DNA from: Gnetum montanum
Lineage: Eukaryota; Streptophyta; Gnetopsida; Gnetales; Gnetaceae
NCBI GenBank assembly: GCA_015680685.1
Contig: MNCI01002247.1
Coordinates: 122,825-186,824, forward strand
DNA: 64,000 nt
Direction of reading: 5' to 3'
Shown here: positions 35,455-47,394 of the stretch, one piece after another
Position numbering within the stretch: position 1 is the stretch's first letter
Layout of the letters: each line of letters opens with the position of its first letter
Translations under genes and position numbers: made by a program
Notes under the pieces: generated by a model
Databases searched by the model: none
The model's input: only the letters and a program-made list of their open reading frames with translations
What the model was told of the DNA's origin: nothing

Positions 35455-37101
35455 TGTAGCGACCGAAAACGTCGATGGCTGGAAAACACCGAGGGGTCGG
35501 TGGGCATGATAGTTTTGACCCTGTACCTGCAGGAGGGCCATGCTCGGTGTGTGCAAATACGGAGCACCCTGAATGGTTTGGTCAATCAAACAGGGACTTA
35601 ATCAGCATCTATATAGCCTTTGCATCATATATATTTTGAACAAGAAACGAAATGCGAAGTAATGCTTAGAAGCAAATAAAACAGAAAGAATAGTGTAAAA
35701 AGAGACAATAAGCAAGAAATAAAGTAAAATATAGTTAGAAAGTTGCACCACTCCAAAGCTACAAACTTGCTTTGTCAAGATGGATACAGTTGGTTGCACA
35801 GCGTGATGAAGTGTAAAGATCCTGAGAGTAACAAGGGCATATAGAGAATAGAATAAGTGGTGCACTTGCGGGTGGCCTTGGGCACTGAAAATATAGGGAT
35901 TCTACCAAGGTGGTAGAAAGGGTATAGAGCAAAATATCAGCTAAACATGCTAACTATTTACAGTGCCAAACAGAAAGCTTACAATATTATTACAATGTGC
36001 CATGTAGAGAGCTTGAGTACCAGAGAAAAGAGCACGAGACTTAGCAAAAGAGTGCCAACCGAACCAGGGATTGGAACTCTTTTGAATATTGTTTTTTGGA
36101 AAATTCCAAACCTCTTGAATGCTATTTCACGAGGTATTTATAGGACCGAGGGTATGCAAAAGGGGTGGTTTGGATGCTATGTGCCTCAGGCCTTCATTGA
36201 CTTGATGGTGCCACTCGTGCCATGTATGACCATTGGACCTACAAGACCATTGTAATGTGAACCTATCATGCAATAACTGTGAGCCTGCCATGCTGTAATT
36301 GCACCGTTAGCATCTGAGACGTGTGCCAATGGTCAGATTAGGTGAAGTGTATTGATGTCGCACAACCACCCGCATGCCTAGTTGTGCTTTGTAGTGTGGC
36401 ATGCCTGGCATAGCATAGCACCTTGTTGCATGTTTTGCTATATGTTGCATGCGTGCTACGCTACGTAGCGTAGCGTAGTGTAGCAGTTGGCCTTATTTGT
36501 GAAAGTTTTGCCGATTTGCAAAATTTATCTCCTGTGATGCAAGTCTTGCGATCTTTGCTAATTCTTCCCTTTGAGCTACCTTCTATCTCTTCTGTAGGAT
36601 TGCTACGCCTCGCTGCGCCATGTAGCTCAACATAGCGTAGTAGCAAACATGGTCTGCCGCTTCTTGAAAGAAAGGGACATCATTGCAGAACTTGAAATTG
36701 GGCAAGGGGAGTGGTAGTGAAGCCGTTGCCATCCTACACTACGTGGCATAGCATAGCGTAGCATTTTTTTTTGCCATCATCTTCTAAAGCTTGCTACGCT
36801 ATGAGGATTAGTGTAGCGTAGTAGACTTCGTGACTTAGAAAAATTTCTGAACTGTTCCTGGTGCACTCAGAATGCTACTGCCAACTCTGCGTTGTTTTTG
36901 AGTAGGCTGTCGACTAGATAGGCTACTTAGGCATACATGCAGGGTGAGCCGTAGAGCCATTTACACCTAAAGTAGAAAATTTGCCAAACTAGCTGGCCTG
37001 GACTCAGAGCGTTCTCCTCCTGATGAACTGTCGTAGTGCTTGCATGGATTGCAAGGCCTAGTGAAGCTAAAATGACCTCACATTTTTTTTGAGGTGTTTC
37101 A
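35455..37101 (-). repeat. 5' LTR of element E2
   Basis: 1647 bp, TGTAGCGACC to GTGTTTCA on the plus strand, matching 18653-20292 along its length. TATA box at 36142-36135 on the minus strand. A perfect 20-bp palindrome GCTACGCTACGTAGCGTAGC sits at 36455-36474. It is followed by CTTAG, likely the TSD partner of CTCGG at 18648-18652. Confidence 0.9.
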
Positions 37102-37837
37102 CTTAGTAATGTTTTTTAAGGAACTGACACATAGGTCCAAGGATTATTTGAAAATTAGACTCCTCCCTTTGCTTATTTTGGAGCCATTAATTTGACTTTT
37201 GGGGTTCAATGGCCTCTCAGGTTTCTTGGAAATGAGCTGTAACCCATGTTTCGTGTGGTGCGAGCACTCACACTCCCATCTTTTTTCTTTTTTCTTTTGT
37301 GGGGTGAAACTTTTATTAATTTTCATTGTCTAGGAAAAACTTAGTTTAGTTTTCTTTTTGAATAAGATTTTTTACATCCAATGAACTTGATGGTGCATGA
37401 CAAGGGAGATGTCATATGACCATAGTACATGAATGTGAAAAATGGATCATCATTGTTGTTTAGGATAAGGAATGTTGTAATTGGGTTATGGGATTGTGGC
37501 TTAAGGAGAGGTAATGAAAGTGATGTGAGACAAGCACTCTTTGTACAACAAAATAAGCTTACAAAATCTTCCATATCAAGGTCACATGGTAATTTGCTAC
37601 CACAATGAGTTACACCTTTACGATGACTTCCAGATTGCATCCTGTAAGCACAAATCCAAGAGAACAAGAAAACAAGACAAAGAATACATGTCATTATAAA
37701 ACATTTCATGAGGTGATATGAGATAACCAACAAATTACAAGTCACCATAGGATACTATTAGTACATTAAGAGATTTGTGTCATGTGCATCATAACATAAA
37801 ATATCAATAGTGGACTAAGAGATTTTATTGATATTTT
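37102..37837. other. Spacer between E2 and E3
   Basis: 736 bp that match neither element LTR. Before E2 inserted, 37102 was joined to 18652. It contains the small ORF at 37341-37748 on the minus strand and a CT-rich/AG-rich tract near 37270-37300. From 37838 the truncated 5' LTR of E3 begins. Confidence 0.5.
37341..37748 (-). CDS. Small ORF with hydrophobic N-terminus, hypothetical
   Basis: An uninterrupted 135-codon frame, unusual among so many decayed sequences. Residues about 15-35 (MKCFIMTCILCLVFLFSWIC) look like a signal peptide or membrane anchor; the rest holds a short Cys cluster (HCGSKLPCDLD, FCCTKSAC) and a basic C-terminus. A splice-acceptor-like TGTGCTTACAG also precedes the second Met (MQSGSH), so this may instead be the last exon of a host gene fragment. 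I do not recognise a family. It lies outside both retrotransposons. Confidence 0.3.
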   Translation of the reverse strand: MVTCNLLVISYHLMKCFIMTCILCLVFLFSWICAYRMQSGSHRKGVTHCGSKLPCDLDMEDFVSLFCCTKSACLTSLSLPLLKPQSHNPITTFLILNNNDDPFFTFMYYGHMTSPLSCTIKFIGCKKSYSKRKLN

Positions 37838-38672
37838 ATTTGTTAGCAATAAGTAAGCTTGTTGTGATTAGTAACTTTGTTCCACTTTGGCATACCCCTT
37901 ATTCCATCCCCCAAAATGTTTTGCTATGCTTGACCCTATTCATAAGGATAGGAAAGACATAGTCCTAGGGGGAGACTTCATTTCTGCTTGCATTATTGGC
38001 ATACTGAATTCCAGTATGTGCAGTTTCGACGACATTGCACATCTACATAGTATGGACACATCAGCATTTCATGGGGTCTAGGACACGTGGCATCCAAACC
38101 TCATTTCTCGCCTACTCCTAGCCTTATAAATACCCTAGCAAACAACGTGCAAAGGGTTGGCTTTTGCATTGGCATTTTGCGGGTTGGCTTTTCTACTTGG
38201 CATTTCTCATCCAAAGAGTTGGAATTTTTTTACAATTGGCTTTTAAGTTCTCATTCAGGAGCTTAGTTGGCACATTTTGAGCATTCTAGTTACTCTTGAA
38301 CTCTCTATGTGCCCCTGCCATTGTACTTGTTATACATCTTTCAAACAAGGAAAAGAATTGAACTCTCGACCTTGAGGCAGTGCATTTCCTTACCTAATTT
38401 TATTCTATTATCTCTTTATTATTATCACTATTTGGCATTATTTCCTTCATTCCTGCATTTATTGATCATCAATTTTACCTTGCGTATTTCACATTTAAAA
38501 CAACATTCATGTAAGGTTAAGTTACACTGATTAAGTCCCTGTCTGATCGACTAGACTATTTAGGGAGCCTTGATTCTATTTTATCCAACATGTCCCTCAC
38601 ACGGATCCGAGGTTAAACTATTTTCCCAGCAACCTCTTGGTGTTCCAGCCATCGATGTTTTTGGTTGCTATA
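37838..38672 (+). repeat. 5' LTR of E3, 5'-truncated
   Basis: 835 bp alignable with 54336-55205 of the 3' LTR, starting around TTTGTTAGCAATAAGTAAGC and ending TTGGTTGCTATA at 38672 (CA expected). TATA box TATAAATA at 38125-38132. The first ~900 bp of the LTR, present in the 3' copy, are missing and replaced by unrelated spacer, so the U3 was deleted before or after insertion. Confidence 0.85.
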
Positions 38673-38696
38673 ATTTTTGGTGCTAGAAGGAGGGCC
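38673..38696 (+). other. Primer binding site of E3
   Basis: Directly after the LTR end: ATTTTTGGTGCTAGAAGGAG then GGCC. It matches the E4 site 58800-58824 apart from CGGC to TGGT transitions and lies at the distance expected of a minus-strand primer site. Confidence 0.6.
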
Positions 38697-38916
38697 TTTT
38701 GGTGCCCCTTTTTGTGTCTCATGGGTAGTCCTACATGCTCTCTATACCCTGTCACTCATCAACATAAACATGACACCCTTGCGATTGTTTACAAAATGTG
38801 CCGTACAGGCTGGTCACAACGACAGTTCCTTTGGAACCCTACAGGACAAAACGCTTTTGATCGCCTCTTGATCTCTTTGTTTTTCTTTCTTATAAACCAT
38901 TTTTAGCCTTGAAAAA

Positions 38917-41900
38917 ATGATTTCCTCAACCACCATTGCTGCTACCTCAAACCTTGAGGTTTCTTTTTTGGTTCAGGGCACCACAAGTGCTGAGCAACTG
39001 CCTAGCCTAGTGCAAGGGCCATGCCGATCTCTTAGGATCCAGAACCGATCACCTGAGAGCTTGGTACAACAAACTAGACTTTACAATTTCCTTTGTGCTA
39101 AGGTCCAGGCGAACCTGCTGCTAGATGCCCAAGAACATGAAGATAAATGTCACTTTGAGTTCCTTTACTAGAGTGGGAGGGAATTTATTCCTACTCCCAG
39201 TGCTTTAATCCCCCTAATAGAAATGTATTGGTGGATCTTAGATCAGCTAGTATGGACAAGTAGGTCTAGGGATCCATGAGACGGCGTCTCACTATGATGA
39301 GGCATTTCAGGATGGGCAAGAGGACCTAGATTCCCAGTTCAAGGATGGGGGTCAAACTAACCCTGCAACTATCCCTCCTGCCCTATCCTTCTGGTTGAAC
39401 CCACTCTTCACGACTGCTCCCTATATGATTACATCTACCCCGTTGCAAACCATAGTTTCATCAGCCACAGGTAGCCATGCAATGCCCTCAACATATCAAC
39501 ATGCCTATTTCTCTGTCTCATTTCTAGGCATTATATCCCCACAATCTATTCCCCAATCTCTCCCTTCATTGTACCAAGCACCGATCATGGCTACCTTACC
39601 TTACGTGCATATTATACCTACATCGCAGCTGCATATAGTCTCTGCATCCATTCCAACATCTACACCTGTTCCATCATCAGCAGTGGGCCCACCCCCAACC
39701 ACATGGTGGACCCCATTTACTTTCCCCCTACTTCACAACCTTCCCAAATGTCACACTACGCTTACCATCAAACGTACCTGGTTCCACAAATGGTACAACC
39801 AAGTGTGAGACTATGGTCTACCCCACCGATCACGTAAACAACTTACCCTATAGCACCACCCACTAGGTGGTGGACAGCACAAGAAGCACCCTTCATAGGG
39901 GCCACCCCAACAACACCACCTATGAGCCAGGCCATTGCCCCTACCATGCCAGCAATGGTGGCTACCCTTGTAGTTCCACAACCATCTACATCATCCCTGG
40001 GTCTATACCAAGCATTTTAGCTTATCTAGACCCTTACTGAAGAAGTTAAGCATCTCAAAGCTACCAGTTCTGACACAGTACAAGTCATGGATTTCTACCA
40101 TGATGATCCCATCAGCTCAGTAGTCCCCATGCTCACATTACCCCTGGGATGCCCCTCCCCCATTTTACAAAATACAATGGGAAGGGTGACCCCAATGTGC
40201 ATCGTTTGACATTTAGATATGAGTCCCTTCTATTACAACAATGGCCACACACCATTATCTGCATCTTCGCTATGTCTTTCATGAGCAAATCTTGATACTG
40301 GTACTATGCGCTTCCATGCTATTCTATCTCAACCCTAGAGGAGTTCCTGACTCAATTTGTAACTCGTTTCAAGTATAACTTGAGACCAAAGGTTACGTTG
40401 GATTAGTTAATGAGCCTTAAGCAAGATCCACTAGAATCAGTCCAAAAATTTATACAGCGGTGGAGCGCTACCCTGAATGAGATCTGTGAGCCTATCATGG
40501 AGGCCCATCTTCTAGCCATCTTTAAGGGTGTAGTGAATGACTTCATTAAGTCCAAACTGTACTACCTTGCTCCACGAACTCTTAGTCAAGATTTTGCCCA
40601 GACCAAGAGCATTCAAGACGTAGCCGCAGCAAGTAAAGACTTAGCCTATGTTCCATATAAGAACATGTATATCAAGAAGGACAAAGAGAAAGGCAAGGCT
40701 ACAACAGCCATAGTGGCCATAGTGGCAAATGAAGCAAAGCCCAACAACAAGAACAACAAAAAGGTGGCGACTACACCAACTAACCCCACACCTATCCCAA
40801 GCAACATCGCTCAACCCTTGACAGCAGCACCTAAAGCATCCACCCTACCTAAATCTAACTTCAAGTGTAAAGATCGCTCTAAATATACCCCGCTACCTGT
40901 CAAGCCTTTAGAACTCCTAAAGAAATTGCTAGGGGTGGGGTATATTCAACACAAGAGAATGTCAAAGGAGGCAACCAAAAGGCATCAATAGTACTGTGAG
41001 CTCCTTAGGAACCCCTCTTTGGCTATGTCCAATGAGCCATCTATTCCTAAGAATTTTATGCTGGAACAGTTTTCTAACTACCACCAAGTTTTTGGTCACG
41101 AAATGAATTGCTATTTAGCATTAAAGGATGACATTCAATGAATGATTGATCAAGGGAAGTTGGTTCTAGATGAAAGCAACCCCATGCATCCCGAGAATCA
41201 ATCTATGCATGTTTACATAGACCCACTTAATGCCAACAATGCTGGCTACATCATCAACACTATCAACGTAGAAAGTAATCCCAAACCACCTCAACAACCA
41301 TTTGTGGTTTGTGTGCCTCATTGTAGTGCACCCACACCAAAAGTACCTAAAAAATGCTGCAGCAACCATTTTTCCTAAAGGTCCCTCCTTGGACATCCAC
41401 CCCTGCACCTTCTGTAAACAAGATTGCACCACTACCTGCACTAATACCATGAACACCATTCATCCTCAGAGGGCCAAACCACTCAATCACCCTTGCCACG
41501 CATAAGATGGCACCATAGCCTTCTCATCCAAGGAAATGAGAAGAGCATTCGATAGGTGAAGTGGAAATGTGGTAGACCAAATCAAACCCACGACAATGTC
41601 ATGTTTGAAGTCATTCAACAGGGTATGGGTCATGGTGAAAGGCACTATCCACATTGACTTTTTTGCAGGGGACTAGTTTCCCAAAAATGCAACATTTATC
41701 ATGATGGAAGAGATGCCTGGGTTTAACTTGATCCTGGGGAGGTCATGGTTGGCCCAACTTAGGGCTGTCTCTTCACCCATACATCAAGAAATCTATATAC
41801 CCTATGTAGATAGGGAGGTGGTGATCCACGGTGACGAGGTGGCAACCTAGGAAATAAACAACATAGATATGGAGTGGGGTTTGGAGGTCATAACCTCTGA

Positions 41901-42075
41901 GAACGAGGCACCTATCTCCATCGAAACTAATTATTTGATGAAAGAGCCACCCAACATGTTGGCTCAGAAAACAAAACTGTGTGGGCCGAGTTGCCTTTTC
42001 AAGTGGAAGACAATGATGTAGAATAATTTTGCAATAAAGCCTCTCGGCCTTACGTGTCACCAAATCCATGATGTG
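38917..42075 (+). pseudogene. gag: Tat-like gag-protease of E3; PR catalytic motif deleted
   Basis: Starts ATG at 38917 (MISSTTIA), aligned to the E2 start, then SLRIQNRSPE and FLCAKVQANLLLD; a Pro/Thr/Ser-rich linker with shifted frames; MDFYHDDP near 40089; capsid with FIQRWSATLNEI, IFKGVVNDFIKSKLYYL (40410-40990); Lys-rich segment; the MIDQGKLVLDESNP and ENQSMHVYIDPLNANN block (41142-41378). PR keeps only its second half (VDQIKPTTMSCLKSFN, FNLILGRSWLAQL); the VDDGAA catalytic region seen in E2 and E4 is missing at about 41560-41575, a deletion. The conserved tail AQKTKLCG follows to about 42075. Confidence 0.85.
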
Positions 42076-42249
42076 TCAAAAAGCAATTGCAAGGATGACT
42101 GTTACTTCTATAGCATAGCAACTCCACTGCTTCCTACTCAGTTAACATTTGTTATACGTTTATTTCTTACTTGCTTCACATTCATTCATCTATGCCAAGT
42201 GCCTAACTTATTCTTTTAAACCATTCACATATCCTCTGTTTACATCACC

Positions 42250-42545
42250 ACCATAGCCCCGTAAGGCCTAAAACTGGCGAAACCTTTTTTTACCATTGTC
42301 CCATGGCCTGAAATGACCTAAAACTACACACAACCCACTAAGGCCTAAAACTGGCAAAGTTCTTTACCCCGCATCTCCGCGATGGCTTGAAATGGCCTAA
42401 AACTAGCGATGGCCCAGAATGGCCTTAAACTACCACTACGGCCCGCCAAGGCCTAAAACTGGCTATTCAAAAAAAACAAATAAAAGAAAAATTCTTTTTC
42501 TTCTCACTTGACCACAACCCAAAATGGCCTAAAACTAAGATGAAA
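42250..42545. repeat. Tandem array between gag-PR and antisense gene (E3)
   Basis: About nine uneven copies of GGCCTAAAACTGGC or GGCCTAAAACTA with spacers such as AATGGCCT or CGCCAA. Same core and position as the arrays at 30452-30720 (E2) and 63238-63565 (E4). Confidence 0.75.
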
Positions 42546-42682
42546 AAAGATAAAAATGAATAGCATAGATAATACACAAGCTATAATAAAACGAATCTTG
42601 TCATAATTCATTTTTCATTTAAAGTCTCAATTAAATAATGTTTGTAATATTATTTCAAAAATACAAATAAGATCCCTTGTTG

Positions 42683-45600
42683 TCATACATCATCTTCCTC
42701 TACATCATCATTTGTGCCCTTAGAGGGCCTTGTATCTTCATCTAAATTCTGTACCACAGAAATTAAAGTAGTCCTCTAGAGTCACAATAAAAGATAGAAT
42801 AAAATAAATTGTTGTATCACAAAGAAGTGACTAACTTGAGACGGCCCCACATTTGTCTTAGGAGGTATGCAATCTAAGCCAATCCTGAGGCATTGCCAGA
42901 CCTCCTCTTGAGTAATGTCCATCCAATGCCTATCTCCTAAGTCAGCGTTTACTACAACTTTCTTCTTTTCAACAGTCATCCATCTCAGTGGCCCTAGAGA
43001 AAAGGAGGTAGTGACGGTCCCACCTGCAGGGAAACTCACTTCCCATTCAGGGGATTCACTGACCATCACTTGTTGCATGAACTTGTCATAAGCCCTAGAA
43101 GCACCAATGGCATCGAGGAACACTTCATGAGTATAAAACTTAACAGAAGCATCCTACTACTATTTACAGTAGGTGGCACATTCTAGGTTATACATATGCT
43201 TATGGTTTTTCTGAGACTACCCCCACTTGTAAACCCTTGCACTATAATCTTTCCAATCTTGGTTCTTCTAGGCCAACAAGTCCATTTGCATATGTTGCTC
43301 TATTATTTCATGTGTGGCCTCATTGTTGGGCTGCACAGCCATCCAATACCTCACGTCATCGATGATGGCCATGTGCTAACTACCATTTTTGGTATCCCAG
43401 GCCATAAGGAACTCATTCTTGGAGTAGAGGTATCCCACCTTGGTGGTTAGAATTGCCTTATCTTTCTAAAGTATCTAGACCTGTTTCCATAGGTCTTCAT
43501 TTACATGCCTACACTCCCACAAGGAGCATTCCGAGTACAATGCACATTCGATAGCCTTGTTGTATATGTGACGAGGTACTTTGGTCACTTCTAGTGGGAA
43601 TGCAGACACGGCTTCTAGCTTAACTGCTTGCTAGGGTCCCACTTGAGGCGAGAAACTGTCAACTACACATAGAAAGGCATTAGTCACAGTGTAGCAAAGT
43701 TTAGCAATTTAAAAGGCCTAGCGTAGCTACTTCACTCACCCACTTCTAGCTCAATATGCTTTAGATGGTCAATCATGTCATCGACCACACCCTACATGAA
43801 GCAAAACTTAACAGGGGTCTCAGCCCATGGTTGCAGGTGGATCGAAGAAGGGCCTACAATGTTAACAGTGGTGTCTGCTACATAACAAAATATGTTAGTT
43901 ATGACTAAGAGGACTACAATAAAGTTGATGAGCAATGCAAATGATAGTGTAAAGCTCCTACCTAGCAAACCCTCAGGGGTGATAGCGGGGGGGTCACCCA
44001 TCGACAAACTATCAAACATGTGGTCAAACTCACTAGCATCAAGTTGTAGCTCCACTCCTTCTAGATGACTTAACATCATGGAAGCGCCCTCCTTGTTCAT
44101 CTACTCCTTCGATGCTAAACTACATTTAGCAAAGGGATCATCGGTAGAGGCCTCCTTCTACTTGACAAGGGCCTCTTCTTTATTCATTGGGGCCCTTTTT
44201 TTTGTGGCACACACCTCTTCCTCATTAGTAGGAGTGTCCTCCTCATTAGCAGGAGTGTCCTCCTCATCCACAGGAGTGTTCTTCTCATTAGCATGAGCCC
44301 TTTCCTTTGTAGCAGGAGCTCCTTATTTCTTGCTTAGGGCCCTTTCCTCTATGGCTAGGCCCCCCGTATCTTTATTGGTTGCCCCTATCTCAGGTGCCAT
44401 CACTTCTTCTTCATCTTCTTCTTCTTCTTCTTCTTCCTCTGCTAATAAAGCGTGGCCACATTGGGCATAAGCATACTAACTTAAAATAGATGCTATGCTG
44501 TGCTACGCTACCTAGCATAGCACAACATAGTAAGCATTAACCAAACAAATGAGGAAACAAATAAAAGGGGGATGCACTTACCAATGGAAGGCTACATTTT
44601 GCGAAGCTTGAACCGCAGTTTCTACCTTCCTTGTTCGTCCATACGGGGAGGCTCCTTAATTGGGAAAGACCTTTTGCACTGTAACTTAGTGGCCATTGTC
44701 TCTATAATGAGGCATTTCCCCTATGATATGCTTCCTATAGTAGTAGGAAATGCCTCTCCTACGCTATCTTGGCCACAAAAATTGCATGCCACCCAATCCC
44801 TGGTTGTCATTGAAAATGACTCCCTAAGAGCTTCTGGGGGATCCTGGGATTGGGTGGTATGGAAGAGTTGGCAAATCCATGATTTGGAAATCTAGTTACA
44901 ATTCTGTATCACCCAGACTCCATTCTCATAGACCACCAAGAATTCTATGAAGCACCGCAAGTAGGCTACAAAGAAGGCATGATGCACATTGAAACGGGAT
45001 TAGGCTTCTTGCGAAACTTGACCATTTCAGCCTACAGACCTTTGCAAAGATTCTTGGCCCAATTGTAACAAGCCCCCTCTTCCATGACCTCTCTCATTAT
45101 CCAAGCTTTCTTGATCCCAATGAGTTTTCCTTGGGAGAGTAGCTTGGGTAAAGCATGGGCATGGAAGACGGGGTAAACTATTTTGGCCACTCTTAGCCTA
45201 GCCTCTTCAATATGGATCCCCTTGTGGCCCTTCTCCACCCCTAGCCACTCCTCAATGTCCCCCTGATGGTTTGCCTCCTTTTTTATCTTTACTTCCATGG
45301 GGAGGCCATCAAATGAGGCACCAAAGAGATCCACAAATAGTTGGTCATTAATCTCAAGAATCACTAGCACACCGTGGACACATGTGCGGAAGCAGTCTGC
45401 TCTTTCGGAAAAGGAGTTAGCTAGGGAAAGCATCTCAGTAGTAAGAACTCTTAGGTTGATGGCCAAGAACAACTCCATAATCCCAGCATCCTGAAAGTTA
45501 TTAAAGAGTAATTCTGGGGCCCCGTTGCAGAGCTAGCATTGGGTCTCATCCACCTCCCCCATACTTGAAATAAATGTTGGCCTCATTATGCCAAGAGGTG

Positions 45601-47394
45601 ATCATGGTAACCTCCTGGGATTTCTTCACTGTTGTAGCAATTTACAAAAAAGAAGTAAAAAGTTCAGCAAAACAAAAAATAGAAGAAAAATGAAACAACA
45701 CTTGAACATGCAAACATGAATTCATGGTCTAGCGTACTAGGTTTAAATGATGATGGGAATAGTGGGAGATCCACGAACATTTCTTCAACAGTGATTGGCC
45801 TAAGGAATGCCCAATCCCCATCCAACCAACTAACCTCCTTACACTTATTGTAAAATTGGGAGTACCGAGTTGGATAGGTTTTGTACTCACCCCCGCATTG
45901 GCCCATCACGGCGATGCACACATTCCCAATAGAGGAAAACTCCTACAAGGCCATCTATGCTAAAGCCAAGGCATCAGTATCATCGTGAAGCCCACGCTTG
46001 TCGATATAAAACTTGGTAACACACAACAAAAAAAACACATACATTGTTAACATTATTGCCTAGCATAGCATGCATTGCATAATGTGACAGAATACATTTA
46101 TAGAACTCACCCACTGGAAAAATAAATGGCTCCTAGTGGGTTCTAAAAATAGATGCCCATGTGGTATGCAAAAAGTAATGTATTGTATAAGTGGTAACAC
46201 TTATACTATGGCATCTTCCAGATCCAACTCAAGCATCTTAGGCTTTTTGGGCTTTGGTTAGATCCTCCTGCCTGCTCGCCCCCGATTGCCTTATCGATCA
46301 AAAATTTTAGAATACCCTGGTTTGCCCTAGGAAATAGGGTTTCTATAATCGTGGATGCTACCTTCATCGATAAGTGTGAGCAAACGATCATACTAAAGTG
46401 TTGGAGGAGGAATTGTAGGAAGTCCCGCATACCTTCCCAGAATTAGACTGCCTGCCTCTCCACATGTGCATGGGGTGGAGGAACATTGGCCACCAGTTCA
46501 CTTAGGTAGGACAAAATCCCTACAATCTCAAAAATAATCAGAATGGATTTTAACATCACCTTGCACAATAGAATGACAAATTTTAGCATTATGTTCGAGT
46601 GGAGTTCGCATGTAGCATAGCACAATTAGCCATTTGCAGATAGCGTAGCATAACCCTTTCTTTGCATGTAGTGTAGCATAATCCCCCATTTGCAAATAGC
46701 ATAGTGTAACTCTTTTTTTTTTTGCATGTAGCATAGCACAACAACATAACACATTTACAACTAAGGTAGATTCACCAACAAAACCACAGGATCAATAGCG
46801 TAGCAACATGATATTACCGATGCATTGGTCCAAATGTCTTACAACACACCGGCCTAGAGTAACAAAAATTCTTAAATATGAATTTCAAATTAGAAAGAAT
46901 TTAATATGATACTATTGTTTCAAAAACTTTCCTGCCGTATAAAAAAATTCATGCTACATTGCGATAAACACGTGTTACATTTTCAAATCTCGAGCGCGAC
47001 CAAACCCTCCTAAGTGCTACGCTATTAGAGTGCTAGGTTGCCAGAATCACCTAAACCTCTGCAGTAAGGTAGCCACAGAAATGGTGGTTTGGACAATACT
47101 ACATGCAACCTTAGCATAGTGTCCATACACCCATCATGGCCGAATCAGTAACAACAACAGTGTAACAGCCAAAATGAAAACCAAAACGGTGACAAAAGAT
47201 GAGGATTTCAAAACAAAAAACAGAAGAAGAGACAATAACAACAACGTAAAAAACAAAGGTAGCATAGCAACTTACCAAGCCAATGAAGTCTCCTCTCATA
47301 CCACAACGCATGCCTATGATAGACATCCCAAAGTGTCTTTCACCTCATCTACCTTGGCAAGCGCTCGGTGTTTACGTTTTCTTTTAGGTGTCAT
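42683..47394 (-). pseudogene. Antisense multi-exon gene inside E3, unknown protein
   Basis: Antisense to gag-pol; same exon order as E2. Exon 1 starts MTPKRKRKHRALAKVDEVKD, a basic stretch like a nuclear localisation signal, and ends at donor GTAAG (47275-47271). Exon 3 includes FLQFLLQHFSMI, QGILKFLIDKAI, YKCYHLYNTL and ends at GTGAGT. Exon 4 includes GGEYKTYPTRYSQFYNKC and ends near 45702. Exon 5 includes VLTTEMLSLANSF and KAWIMREVMEEGACYN and ends at GTAAGT (44581). Exon 6 is acidic with repeats such as NEEDTPANEEDTPTNEEE. The last but one exon ends CLRIGLDCIPPKTNVGPSQ; the final intron is 42835-42749; the protein ends NDDVEEDDV. Stops are scattered, mostly TAG. The match to E2 in sequence and splice sites argues that this was once expressed. 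Confidence 0.7.
46600..46745 (-). repeat. Intron repeat of GCATAGC words (E3 antisense gene)
   Basis: About four copies of a 40-bp unit, TTTGCATGTAGCATAGCACA then ACCC, at about 46605-46745, within the region upstream of exon 3 of the antisense gene. It is a local amplification of the GCTATGCTA palindrome half-site found across LTRs and introns of these elements. Confidence 0.55.

Larger units (their letters stand above)
18653..37101 (-). mobile_element. Tat-like Ty3/gypsy element E2 with antisense gene
   Basis: An 18.4-kb element reading right to left. Order: 5' LTR 35455-37101, PBS about 35432-35454, leader with five tandem repeats, gag-PR 34609 to about 30817, array 30452-30720, antisense multi-exon gene 25883-30268, array 25260-25545, pol 25010-21604, array 21286-21600, 3' region, PPT in a hairpin 20293-20358, 3' LTR 18653-20292. 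Flanks read CTCGG and CTTAG, a probable 5-bp TSD in which both bases of the CpG have decayed. Two RNase H domains and the gag C-terminal DY-x-LP-LQDDIQRLI-type block point to the Tat lineage. gag-PR and pol each keep one frame and are broken almost only by point stops. Confidence 0.9.
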
